Assembly (NCBI GenBank): GCA_964342575.1 | Contig: CAYFGZ010000004.1 | Coordinates: 1 to 64,000, forward strand | Length of the DNA: 64,000 nt | Direction: 5' to 3' | From: GCA-002701455 sp964342575 | GTDB taxonomy: Bacteria > Pseudomonadota > Alphaproteobacteria > Thalassobaculales > Thalassobaculaceae | Shown here: in pieces, positions 1 to 8,113 of the stretch | Layout: every line of letters begins with the position of its first letter | Numbering within the stretch: position 1 is the stretch's first letter | Translations under genes and position numbers: made by a program | Notes under the pieces: generated by a model | Database searches by the model: none | The model's input: the letters and a program-made list of their open reading frames with translations, nothing else | What the model was told of the DNA's origin: nothing

Positions 1-624
1 TTTTGTTCAGTTGATCTATCAGCTTTTTATTTTGATATAAGAAAAGATGCTCTCTACTGCGACTCAGTAACGTCGGTTAGGAGGCGTTCCACCAGAACAA
101 TATTGGATTTGTTATTTAATTGTTTAACAACGTGGTTAGCGCCAATCCTATGTTTCACCGCAGAGGAAGCATGGCAGGCAAGAGTGGAAGATTCTGAAAA
201 TTCGGTGCATTTACAGAATTTCATGGACATACCGCAGAGTTGGAGTAATGAAGAGCTCGCTAAAAAATGGAATATAATTCGGGATGTTCGGCGTGTTGTT
301 ACTGGTGCACTTGAGCTGGAGAGAGCTGAAAAAAGAATTGGGTCGTCCCTTCAAGCAAAGCCGACAGTTTTTATACAGGAAGCGGCAATAGAGGCATTTG
401 GAAATCTAGAGGCTGCGGATATTTTCATAACTTCTGGAGCTATTCTAACGAAAGGAGCTGGCCCAGAAAACGCTTTCAGATTACTAGATGTCCCAGGGGT
501 TTCAGTGGTTCAGGGATTTGCCGAAGGGGAAAAATGCGAACGTTGTTGGAAAATTTTGCCAGAAGTGGGTTCCAACGAATTTTCTGTCTGCCGTCGTTGC
601 AGAGATGCTATCGACAAAAACTAG
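1..624 (+). CDS. ileS: Isoleucyl-tRNA synthetase, C-terminal part (5' end outside window)
   Basis: The frame is open from base 1, so this is the 3' end of a longer gene; about 207 residues are visible. It charges tRNA-Ile with isoleucine in the cytoplasm. The first residues match the end of the class I anticodon-binding domain (DLSAFYFDIRKDALYC, then LAPILCFTAEEAW). The last 30 residues carry the C-terminal zinc finger, CERCW followed by CRRC, which is typical of bacterial IleS. Apparent internal starts near base 103 are only TTG codons inside the gene. lspA follows after 23 bases in the same direction, the common ileS-lspA arrangement, so the two are probably co-transcribed. Confidence 0.96.
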   Translation, partial: FCSVDLSAFYFDIRKDALYCDSVTSVRRRSTRTILDLLFNCLTTWLAPILCFTAEEAWQARVEDSENSVHLQNFMDIPQSWSNEELAKKWNIIRDVRRVVTGALELERAEKRIGSSLQAKPTVFIQEAAIEAFGNLEAADIFITSGAILTKGAGPENAFRLLDVPGVSVVQGFAEGEKCERCWKILPEVGSNEFSVCRRCRDAIDKN

Positions 625-647
625 ATTTAAGATCGGAGTTTAAGCGT

Positions 648-1115
648 ATGCGCCGGGTTCCGGTAATTAGTCTCTTCTTGGTTCTAGCCGTTTTTATTGC
701 AGATCAAGGGACAAAATATTGGGCGCTAAAAGCTTTGTTTTGGCCCAAGAAAAGTATTGAATTGTCATCTTTCGTTAATTTGGTTCCCGTATGGAATACC
801 GGTATAAGTTTTGGATTGTTAGCCGGATATTCTGATTTAATGCCCTTGATCATTATTGTGACCACAATTGGGATTACCATCTGTCTGGTTGTTTGGTTAT
901 TCATCACACAAAGGAAAATATTGCAAATAGGCTTAAGTCTCATTATCGGCGGTGCATTGGGTAACATTGTCGATCGTATAAAATATAATGCTGTTATCGA
1001 CTTTATAGATATTCATGTGGCTAGTTTTCACTGGCCCGCGTTTAATATAGCTGATTCCCTGATTACGATTGGCGTTTGTTTATTTTTAATTGATAATTTT
1101 GTAATAAAAGATTAG
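648..1115 (+). CDS. lspA: Lipoprotein signal peptidase (signal peptidase II)
   Basis: This inner-membrane aspartyl protease removes signal peptides from prolipoproteins after diacylglyceryl transfer. At 155 aa it has the usual family length. Four hydrophobic segments are visible. The two catalytic aspartates lie in the expected motifs: GNIVDR (Asp about 109) and FNIADS (Asp about 136). I chose ATG 648, which has CGGAG about 9 bases upstream; the frame stays open upstream to 534, but that stretch overlaps the ileS zinc finger and does not look like LspA. The next gene encodes a predicted lipoprotein, a plausible substrate. Confidence 0.95.
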   Translation: MRRVPVISLFLVLAVFIADQGTKYWALKALFWPKKSIELSSFVNLVPVWNTGISFGLLAGYSDLMPLIIIVTTIGITICLVVWLFITQRKILQIGLSLIIGGALGNIVDRIKYNAVIDFIDIHVASFHWPAFNIADSLITIGVCLFLIDNFVIKD

Positions 1116-1147
1116 TTCAAATCATTAAGAAAAACTGGAGAGATCTA

Positions 1148-1738
1148 TTGAAGAGTGAGTCATTGGTTGGGGTTCGAATTCTTCTGGCAGTTCTTGTTAT
1201 ATTTGTTTTGTGCCAATTTGTAACTGGCTGCGGCGAGGTTAAGACTATGCTGGGGCAGACCAAACAAGCGCCAGACGAGTTCGCCGTAATGAGTCGAGCT
1301 CCTCTTAGTTTGCCACCGAACTTTAATTTGAGGGTTCCTAAACCCGGGGCGGAAAGACCGCAAGATGCATCCAGAAAGGACGCTGCGCGAAAGATTTTGT
1401 TACAGGCTGGATCGAAATTTAAGCGTATGAACGTTGGTGACATCAAAAAAACTTTAGGCGAAAACAAAATAAGGGATTTACTGGGTGCGGATGTTGCAAA
1501 CCCAAAGATTCGTGAAATCCTGAATGAGGAGACAGTGAATGTAGAATTTGAAGATCAACTGTTTATAGATAAGCTTCTATCTTGGAAAACAAGTTCAGAA
1601 AAAGAATCATTGGTCGACCCAGCTGCTGAAGCTAAACGAATCAAAGCTAATGAAAAGACTGGAAAGCGGATAAACGAAGGTGAGGTGCCCATTATTAAAA
1701 GAGGCAAAATGGGGCTGATAAATAGACTGTTTCAATAG
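1148..1738 (+). CDS. DUF3035-family outer-membrane lipoprotein
   Basis: A 196-residue protein with a TTG start (1148), a basic N-terminus, a hydrophobic segment at about residues 9-24 and a lipobox VTGC with Cys28 as the lipidated residue. After the signal comes the conserved DUF3035 opening (PDEFAVMSRAPLSLPPNF). The family is characteristic of alphaproteobacteria and commonly sits between lspA and M16 peptidases, as here. Some annotations link it to BamF of the outer-membrane assembly machine; I cannot confirm that from the sequence. The remainder is charged and probably periplasmic. The 32-base spacing from lspA suggests the same transcript. Confidence 0.8.
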   Translation: MKSESLVGVRILLAVLVIFVLCQFVTGCGEVKTMLGQTKQAPDEFAVMSRAPLSLPPNFNLRVPKPGAERPQDASRKDAARKILLQAGSKFKRMNVGDIKKTLGENKIRDLLGADVANPKIREILNEETVNVEFEDQLFIDKLLSWKTSSEKESLVDPAAEAKRIKANEKTGKRINEGEVPIIKRGKMGLINRLFQ

Positions 1739-1829
1739 GAATAGAATGTAGCGGTAATACCGAGGGTTGCCGGTGGTTTCAGTAGTCATGTTACTATAAA
1801 TCAAACTTGATAATTTAGTCGCAAAATCA

Positions 1830-3188
1830 ATGATGTTATCTAATCCTTACTTAAAATATATTTGCTTCACAGCATGGGCATTTTTCGCCTGCTGCCATGC
1901 CACTAATATAAGTTTAGCGCAAGTTTTTGATCCGACGCGGTTTGTTTTGAAGAATGGATTGGAAATTGTGGTGATCACTGATCACAGAGCGCCCGTTGTA
2001 ACTCATATGCTCTGGTATAAAGTTGGTTCCGCTGATGATCCTCCCGGAAACTCAGGTCTGGCCCATTTTTTGGAGCATCTTATGTTCAAAGGGACCACGA
2101 AATATAACGCTGGCGAGGCTTCTAAAATAATTGCTAGGATTGGCGGAACCGAAAATGCCTTCACAAGTTATGATTATACGGCCTTTTTTCAAATAATAGC
2201 ACCCAATCATTTGAGTACTGTGATGGATATTGAGGCGGATAGGATGAGAAACCTCGAATTAACCGAAAGGGACATTCTATCCGAAAGAGACGTGGTTTTG
2301 GAGGAAAGACGATCTAGAACCGATAATAATGACGTCGCATTATTTCGTGAACAATTGGCAAGTTCAATGTTCCTTTCTTACCCCTATCGTATTCCAATAA
2401 TTGGATGGAAACATGAGATAGAAAAACTAGATATTAAGGCAGTAATGCACTTTTATAATCGTTGGTATAATCCAAATAATGCTGTTCTTATAATCGCTGG
2501 AGACGTTTCTCCAATGGATGTGAAATCGCTTGCTCAGCGGTATTATGGTTCCATCCCAAAGGGACCTGAGGTTGCGCGCGTAAGGATTGCAGATCCGCCC
2601 CACATAGCTGCCCGCAGGGTTGTTATGAAAAGTTCGCAAATTGGTCAAACGCGGTGGACGCGGAGGTACCTTGCGCCGAGCTACCAGTATGGGGAAAGCC
2701 GTCACGCCTATGCGTTGCAACTTCTCAATGAAATACTAGGGGGCAGCACGTCCAGTAGGCTCTATACTAAGTTAGTGGTGGAGAGAAAAGACGCGGTATC
2801 TGCGGGTTCATGGTATGGTGCAGATAATCTTGGACCGTCGACATTGGGAATTTTTGCAAGCCCAGTGAAGGGCAAGACAATTAAGGAACTGGAGGGAGCT
2901 ATCGACGAGCAGATTGATTTAATTCTCACCAAAGGTGTTTCCAAAAGTGAATTATCTCTAGCAAAAAAACGGCTAAGACGATCTGCTATTTTTGCTCGTG
3001 ATAGCGTTACTGCTCCGGCCCGAATTATAGGTAACCTTATTTTATCTGGACAGAAAGTTCATGAAATAGAATATTGGCCAATGAAAATAGAAGCGGTGAC
3101 ACGACAGGACATTATAGATGCAGCGAAAGCTGTTTTTCAATTGAATCGATCAGTCACGGGGATATTATCCCCAAAAAATCCAACTTAA
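1830..3188 (+). CDS. M16-family zinc peptidase, catalytic member (exported)
   Basis: A 452-residue insulinase/pitrilysin-type peptidase. An N-terminal hydrophobic segment (about residues 8-30, ending near LAQ) looks like a signal peptide, placing it in the periplasm. The inverted zinc motif HFLEH is at residues 79-83, and the third ligand is a glutamate near residue 159 in VVLEERRSR, the normal spacing. The C-terminal half carries the second M16 fold with the substrate-binding region (GGSTSSRLY). It is followed after about 20 bases by a partner lacking the zinc motif, so the two probably form an active/inactive heterodimer. Tandem ATGs at 1830 and 1833 leave the exact start open by one codon. 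Confidence 0.92.
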   Translation: MMLSNPYLKYICFTAWAFFACCHATNISLAQVFDPTRFVLKNGLEIVVITDHRAPVVTHMLWYKVGSADDPPGNSGLAHFLEHLMFKGTTKYNAGEASKIIARIGGTENAFTSYDYTAFFQIIAPNHLSTVMDIEADRMRNLELTERDILSERDVVLEERRSRTDNNDVALFREQLASSMFLSYPYRIPIIGWKHEIEKLDIKAVMHFYNRWYNPNNAVLIIAGDVSPMDVKSLAQRYYGSIPKGPEVARVRIADPPHIAARRVVMKSSQIGQTRWTRRYLAPSYQYGESRHAYALQLLNEILGGSTSSRLYTKLVVERKDAVSAGSWYGADNLGPSTLGIFASPVKGKTIKELEGAIDEQIDLILTKGVSKSELSLAKKRLRRSAIFARDSVTAPARIIGNLILSGQKVHEIEYWPMKIEAVTRQDIIDAAKAVFQLNRSVTGILSPKNPT

Positions 3189-3208
3189 TTCGGCTTAAAG
3201 CCAAAAGA

Positions 3209-4558
3209 ATGATGTCAATTATGAAAATTTTCTCTTCGATAATTCTAGCGTTGGTCGGAGGTGTTATTTTTGTTTCACAGGTGAAGGCGTTCGAAATTAA
3301 CGAATTAAAAAGCGCTACAGGAATTAAAGCATGGTTGGTCGAGGATCACAAAAATCCGATTATAACGATAAAATTCGCGTTCAAAGGGGGAACTGGTCAA
3401 GATCCTCAAAACAAAGAGGGTCTAGCATATCTAACATCAGGACTTCTCGATGAAGGGGCAGGATCTATAAAATCCTTAGATTTCCAAAAGCGATTGAATA
3501 AAAACTCAATCTCCATGTCGTTTAAAGTAACAAGGGACTACTTCCACGGGAGTATAGTTACTTTGACGGAAACTAGCGATGAAGCGTTTCGGTTACTCAG
3601 ATTGGCGTTGATATCCCCAAGATTTGATGACGAGTCTCTTAATAGAGTTAGAAATCAGATGGTGGTGAATCTTCGTAACCGAAAAGAAAACCCTAACCGT
3701 ATAGCCGCCCGAGCCTGGTGGAAAGCGTCATTTGGGCAGCACCTGTATGGCAGGGACAAACTAGGTACGGAGACTTCATTAAACAAGATAACTTCGCGCG
3801 ATCTTAAGCAGTTTAAAGAACGGATATTTGCACAGGACAACTTAGTTATAGGAGTTGTTGGAGATATAACTTCTGGACATTTGAAAAAAAAGCTTGATGA
3901 AATTTTTGGACAACTGCCAAAACAAGCTCAAGTTACAGAACTTCCCAACGCTGAGATTAAAAACTTTGGACAGACCATTATTGTGAACCGGGAAATTCCA
4001 CAATCTGTAGTAGTTTTTGGTCATCAGGGAGTTTTGCGAAGTCACCCGGATTGGCAAGCTGTAACGGTATTATTGGAAATTATGGCTGGAGGATTTGGTT
4101 CTAGGCTTATGAAGGAAATACGGGAAGTTCAGGGCCTTACTTACAGTGTGTCAGCTTATCCTCTGGCTTTAGATAAAGCTGGATTGATAATAGGCACCGT
4201 TTCGACGGTTAACGAGAGGGTGGCCAAATCTATTAATTTGATTAGAAAAAGTTGGAAAAAATTTGGTGAATCAGGTCCGACAGAAAAAGAAGTTCGTGAT
4301 GCTAGGAGTTATCTGAATGGGTCGTTTGGGCTACTATTTACCGATTCTAAAAAAATAGCAGGAATTCTTGTATCCATGCAGAAAAATGGCTTGGATGTTG
4401 GATATATGAAAAGAAGGTCTGAATTGATTAATCAAGTCTCCATACGCCAATTGAAGCAGGTTGCAAAACGTCTTTTTCAGCATGAAAAACTGACCTTTTC
4501 TATTGTTGGTCAACCAGTCAATATTAACCGAACTATGCCGACCTCAACCATTAATTGA
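3209..4558 (+). CDS. M16-family peptidase-like protein, non-catalytic partner (exported)
   Basis: A 449-residue M16 homologue. Where the active partner has HFLEH, this protein has GLAYLTSGLLDEGAGS, so the zinc ligands are missing and it should not hydrolyse peptides itself. It keeps the C-terminal features of the family (GGFGSRLMKEIREVQGLTYSV). The N-terminus (MKIFSSIILALVGGVIFVSQ, then VKA) is a signal peptide. I chose ATG 3209; ATGs at 3212 and 3221 are equally possible. The frame also runs open upstream to 3074 over the previous gene, but that extension would bury the signal peptide. It is expected to pair with the upstream protein as the alpha/beta subunits of mitochondrial processing peptidase do. 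Confidence 0.9.
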   Translation: MMSIMKIFSSIILALVGGVIFVSQVKAFEINELKSATGIKAWLVEDHKNPIITIKFAFKGGTGQDPQNKEGLAYLTSGLLDEGAGSIKSLDFQKRLNKNSISMSFKVTRDYFHGSIVTLTETSDEAFRLLRLALISPRFDDESLNRVRNQMVVNLRNRKENPNRIAARAWWKASFGQHLYGRDKLGTETSLNKITSRDLKQFKERIFAQDNLVIGVVGDITSGHLKKKLDEIFGQLPKQAQVTELPNAEIKNFGQTIIVNREIPQSVVVFGHQGVLRSHPDWQAVTVLLEIMAGGFGSRLMKEIREVQGLTYSVSAYPLALDKAGLIIGTVSTVNERVAKSINLIRKSWKKFGESGPTEKEVRDARSYLNGSFGLLFTDSKKIAGILVSMQKNGLDVGYMKRRSELINQVSIRQLKQVAKRLFQHEKLTFSIVGQPVNINRTMPTSTIN

Positions 4559-4676
4559 CTCCTCTAGCAAATTAAGTATAGACGAGGTTTTGTAGTCAAA
4601 ATGTTACTGGATACGAGCCTGTATTTTCAATCGTTAGTTCCTAGTGTAGGATCCTCTGCAACTTGGCACGGCGGCG

Positions 4677-5876
4677 ATGGGGCACGTGATGGAAAAGTCT
4701 AGATTTTTATTTTTAAACATAGGTCATAGCATTGATCATTTGTTCATGCTTATGTTCCCAGCTGTTGCAGCGCTTGCTGCAGCAGACTTATCCAAAGAAT
4801 ACGGAGAAGTCTTGAGATTAGCGACGGGAAGTTTTATCGCCTTTGGGGTTTGCTCGCTGCCAATGGGTTGGTTGGCGGATCGTCTCAGTAGAGAATTTAT
4901 GATGGCTGTTTTTTTTGTGGGTATGGGTATTTCCATGCTTTTGACGGGGTTAGCTCAGGAACCGTGGGAGCTGGCTTGTGCACTTACGCTGATGGGGGTT
5001 TTTGCAGCAATTTACCATCCTGTAGGGTTAGCTATGGTTTCACAAGGAGGCGGAGATGTTGGACGCCGGTTAGGTGTAAATGGCGTTTGGGGAAATATGG
5101 GTGTCGCTGCGTCGGCACTTTCGATAGGGGTATTCGCTGATTTAGCGGGTTGGAGAGAGGCGTTTTTTTTAGTAGGTGTATTATCGATAATATTGGGGTT
5201 TGGATGGGTATATATTACAAAGAAATCTGAGCATAAAGGCGGCTTTACCGCAAAAAAAACCATAAGTCCCTCGGAAAATTGGAAAAGGGTTTTAGTAGTA
5301 GTTGCTATTACAGCAACTGTTGGTGGGTTTATTTTTAATTCTATGACCGTATCGTTGCCTAAAGTCTTAGACGACACGCTCTCCGATTTTTTTATGAGTT
5401 CCACTGAAGTGGGAGCGATTGCCTCAATTGTATATGCCGCAGCTGCTTTTACTCAAATAGCAGTAGGTCGTGCAATCGATAAGTATAGCATTAAACCTAT
5501 TTTTCTTATTTTTGTTGCTGGCCAAGCTATATTCTTATATTTGGGAGTGATGGCGACTGGTTGGTTAATGGTTGGTGTGGCAGTTGTTATAATGGTTTTG
5601 GTTTTTGGTCAAATTCCCATTAATGATACGTTAATAGCACGGTACACGCCGGATACCTGGCGTGGTCGAGTTTACTCGGTGAAGTATGTTTTAACATTCA
5701 CTGTATCAGCTGCAGTGGTACCATCAGTTGCTTGGTTGTATGAAGATTCGGGTGGATTTGAATTAATGTTTATCCTGACGGCCATAGCTGCCGTTATAAT
5801 TACCATAACAGTACTGGCAATGCCGGGGGGTAAAGCCCCAATCCAGTGGGCTGATGCCTTGGGGAGTGATGACTGA
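4677..5876 (+). CDS. MFS transporter, 12 transmembrane segments
   Basis: A 399-residue inner-membrane carrier with about 12 hydrophobic segments. The loop between segments 2 and 3 reads MGWLADRLSRE, a recognisable major-facilitator motif A. The segment AAIYHPVGLAMVS resembles the fosmidomycin-resistance/YNFM-like subgroup. The substrate cannot be read from sequence. ATG 4677 is used; ATG 4689 four codons later is also possible. The gene stands alone, about 120 bases after the peptidase pair and 190 before mutA. Confidence 0.82.
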   Translation: MGHVMEKSRFLFLNIGHSIDHLFMLMFPAVAALAAADLSKEYGEVLRLATGSFIAFGVCSLPMGWLADRLSREFMMAVFFVGMGISMLLTGLAQEPWELACALTLMGVFAAIYHPVGLAMVSQGGGDVGRRLGVNGVWGNMGVAASALSIGVFADLAGWREAFFLVGVLSIILGFGWVYITKKSEHKGGFTAKKTISPSENWKRVLVVVAITATVGGFIFNSMTVSLPKVLDDTLSDFFMSSTEVGAIASIVYAAAAFTQIAVGRAIDKYSIKPIFLIFVAGQAIFLYLGVMATGWLMVGVAVVIMVLVFGQIPINDTLIARYTPDTWRGRVYSVKYVLTFTVSAAVVPSVAWLYEDSGGFELMFILTAIAAVIITITVLAMPGGKAPIQWADALGSDD

Positions 5877-5902
5877 TTTGGACTAATTCTAGGTATTTGA
5901 AT

Positions 5903-5931
5903 TTGCTAGTTTAATTGGGTTTTTTTATTAT
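5903..5931 (+). promoter_or_regulatory. Candidate sigma-70-type promoter upstream of mutA
   Basis: TTGCTA at 5903-5908 and TATTAT at 5926-5931 are separated by 17 bases, a standard spacing, within the 190-base gap before the mutase genes. The intervening sequence has a T-run that could instead belong to termination of the upstream transporter transcript. No cobalamin riboswitch core was recognised in the gap. Confidence 0.3.
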
Positions 5932-6053
5932 TGCTATGTCCAAACCTCTCGTTGGTAAATCTTAATAGGGGATTTTCAATAATCCATAGGACAGAAATTC
6001 AAAGATCAAAATGTAAGTTTATGGAAACTGCTGATTAGAATGGCTTGAAGTGT

Positions 6054-6058
6054 GGAGG
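6054..6058 (+). promoter_or_regulatory. Ribosome binding site fixing the mutA start
   Basis: GGAGG lies 9 bases before ATG 6068. It falls inside the coding extension implied by an upstream GTG at 6050, so the ATG is the likelier start. Confidence 0.6.
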
Positions 6059-6067
6059 TTTCGTTTG

Positions 6068-8113
6068 ATGAGTAGAGAACCAAATCAACAGTTTGTAAAA
6101 TTTACAGAACGGTTCGAGAATGGTACCCGGGAAGATTGGACGAGATTAGTTGAAGAAAGTTTACAAGGTAAGTCAGTAGATAACTTATTTGGTCGTTGCA
6201 CATATGAAGGTTTTGAATTGCAACCCATTTATAGTGGCGGGGTAGTTGAAGGTGATGTAAGTCAGGAAGGTTTTGTAACTTCGATATCTGAAATCCGCGA
6301 GAGGGCAGCTGCGTTTCCAAGTCACTCTAGTTGGAATGTTTGTCAATATTATTCCTACCCGGATCCTCAAAAAGTTAACGAAGAACTGCAAAATGATATA
6401 GATGGTGGTGTCGATGCAATTTCGATTTTATTCAACTGTAACATGAAGGGAAGCACCGACGAAGGGGTGGCCATCCGATCTTTATCGGATCTCGAAACCT
6501 TGTTTAATGGAGTAGATTTAACGGAAAAACGAGTTTCTTTGCATGCGGAACGATTTGCATTGCCATTATCTAGTATGTTTGCTGCGTATATTCAGACTAG
6601 CTCTATCGATCCAGATTCAATAAGTGGGAATTTTGGCGTAGATCCGCTGGGAACTCTTGCTAAAGGCGGCGCTTTGCTAGGCAAGTTAAAGGAACAAATG
6701 GAGGGTGGTGCCGAGTTGGCGGATTGGGCTGCAAAGAATTTTCCAAAGCTGAGGACTTTTCTCGTTGATACCAGCATTTATTACGAAGGTGGTGTCACCG
6801 AGACTGAGGACCTAGCTATAGCAATATCCACTGCGTTAGAATATCTCCGTTCGATGGAAGCAAATGGCATAGCTCTTGAGGAAGCGCTTACGCAAGTGTC
6901 GTTTAATATTTCCGTGGGGACTGATGTTTTTCAAAACATCTCAAAACTCCGCGCGCTTCGTGTCTTGTGGGACCGTGTCGTTGAAAACTGTGACCAATCA
7001 AAAAAAATTGGCAACCCCGTAATTAATGCTAACATTTCGAAGAGAGTTCTCAGTGGACGTGATCTATCGGTTAATTTACTTCGCTCTACATGTGCCTGTT
7101 TTTCTTCAGTTGTTGGTGGGGCAGATAGCGTGACGTTGCTTCCGCATACGCATTTGATAGGATATCCAAGCGAAACTGACAGGAGAATGACACGAAATAT
7201 TCAGAATGTTCTTATGCACGAGTCTTTTATTGCTAACGTGGCGGATCCAGCCGGTGGAGCATTCTATGTGGAAAGTTTAACTAATGATTTTTCAAGACGG
7301 AGTTGGGAAATATTTCAAAATATTGAAGAAAAAGGGGGAATATCGGAAATGCTGTTGGCTGGCGAGATTCAGTTGATGGCTAAACGATCTTGGGAAACAC
7401 GAGAGAAAAACCTCGCCAACTGTACAGATCTGATAACTGGTGTGTCCAGCTTTCCTGATTTAACTGAAAACTTACCTTCGGTTCGACCTAAAGAAGATAC
7501 GACCCAGACTGAAATTTCCCAAGATACTTGGTTTCGTGACTCTTCAGTTTCGCTAGAAAGTTTTGATAACTTGGTTAAAATGGCAGCTGATGGCGCGTAT
7601 ATTTCGACCCTCGCTAAATTATTCGGTGTGATAGAGCATGCTTGTGAACCCATAAAAACGCATAGATACAGTGAATCTTTTGAATCGCTGCGGGATAAAA
7701 GTGATGTGTGGTTGCGTAAAAAGGGCCGGCGGCCTCTTGCTTTGATCGCCCGGCTTGGGTCACCCTCCGACTATACGGCTCGGGTTGTTTTTGCGAAAAG
7801 CTATTTAGCTGCCGGTGGGATAGATTCCTTGGAGATGGATATTGAACCAAAATCAGGGGCGAATATTCTAGAAAGTACCAGGGCTCAGCTACTGGTAATT
7901 TGTTCATCTGACCAACTATATAGAGAGAATTTGGAATCAGTTTTGAGAAGCGTGAGATCAAGTTCAGGAAAACCGATTCTATTGGCATATTCTCCGGGGA
8001 TTCAAGAATCAGAGTTGAGAGGTTTAGGCATAGACAAGTTTATTTTTCCAGGAGATCCGATGTTGGATACACTATTTGAGGTGGCGGACAGTATCGGGAT
8101 GAATTCTCTATGA
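6068..8113 (+). CDS. mutA: Methylmalonyl-CoA mutase small (beta) subunit
   Basis: A 681-residue protein forming a heterodimer with the next gene product. The first 500 or so residues follow the mutase TIM-barrel domain (for example FGVDPLGTLAKGG and VADPAGGAFYVESLT). The C-terminal region has the cobalamin-binding fold, but the His-bearing DxHxxG motif is absent; the equivalent stretch reads ARLGSPSDYTAR. This matches the known non-catalytic small subunit. Start ATG 6068 is chosen for its GGAGG. The stop overlaps the mutB start (ATGA), indicating translational coupling. Together the subunits interconvert methylmalonyl-CoA and succinyl-CoA in propionate, odd-chain fatty acid and branched amino acid breakdown. 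Confidence 0.93.
   Translation: MSREPNQQFVKFTERFENGTREDWTRLVEESLQGKSVDNLFGRCTYEGFELQPIYSGGVVEGDVSQEGFVTSISEIRERAAAFPSHSSWNVCQYYSYPDPQKVNEELQNDIDGGVDAISILFNCNMKGSTDEGVAIRSLSDLETLFNGVDLTEKRVSLHAERFALPLSSMFAAYIQTSSIDPDSISGNFGVDPLGTLAKGGALLGKLKEQMEGGAELADWAAKNFPKLRTFLVDTSIYYEGGVTETEDLAIAISTALEYLRSMEANGIALEEALTQVSFNISVGTDVFQNISKLRALRVLWDRVVENCDQSKKIGNPVINANISKRVLSGRDLSVNLLRSTCACFSSVVGGADSVTLLPHTHLIGYPSETDRRMTRNIQNVLMHESFIANVADPAGGAFYVESLTNDFSRRSWEIFQNIEEKGGISEMLLAGEIQLMAKRSWETREKNLANCTDLITGVSSFPDLTENLPSVRPKEDTTQTEISQDTWFRDSSVSLESFDNLVKMAADGAYISTLAKLFGVIEHACEPIKTHRYSESFESLRDKSDVWLRKKGRRPLALIARLGSPSDYTARVVFAKSYLAAGGIDSLEMDIEPKSGANILESTRAQLLVICSSDQLYRENLESVLRSVRSSSGKPILLAYSPGIQESELRGLGIDKFIFPGDPMLDTLFEVADSIGMNSL

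Noticed and set aside
534..647. N-terminal extension of lspA
   Set aside because: It overlaps the ileS zinc finger, lacks LspA similarity, and ATG 648 has a suitable ribosome binding site and gives the normal length.
3074..3208. N-terminal extension of the second M16 protein
   Set aside because: It lies inside the upstream peptidase gene and would place 45 residues before an obvious signal peptide.
5877..6067. Possible cobalamin riboswitch before the mutase genes
   Set aside because: I looked for the B12-box core and its flanking helices and did not see them; cobalamin control is also more usual for transport and synthesis genes.
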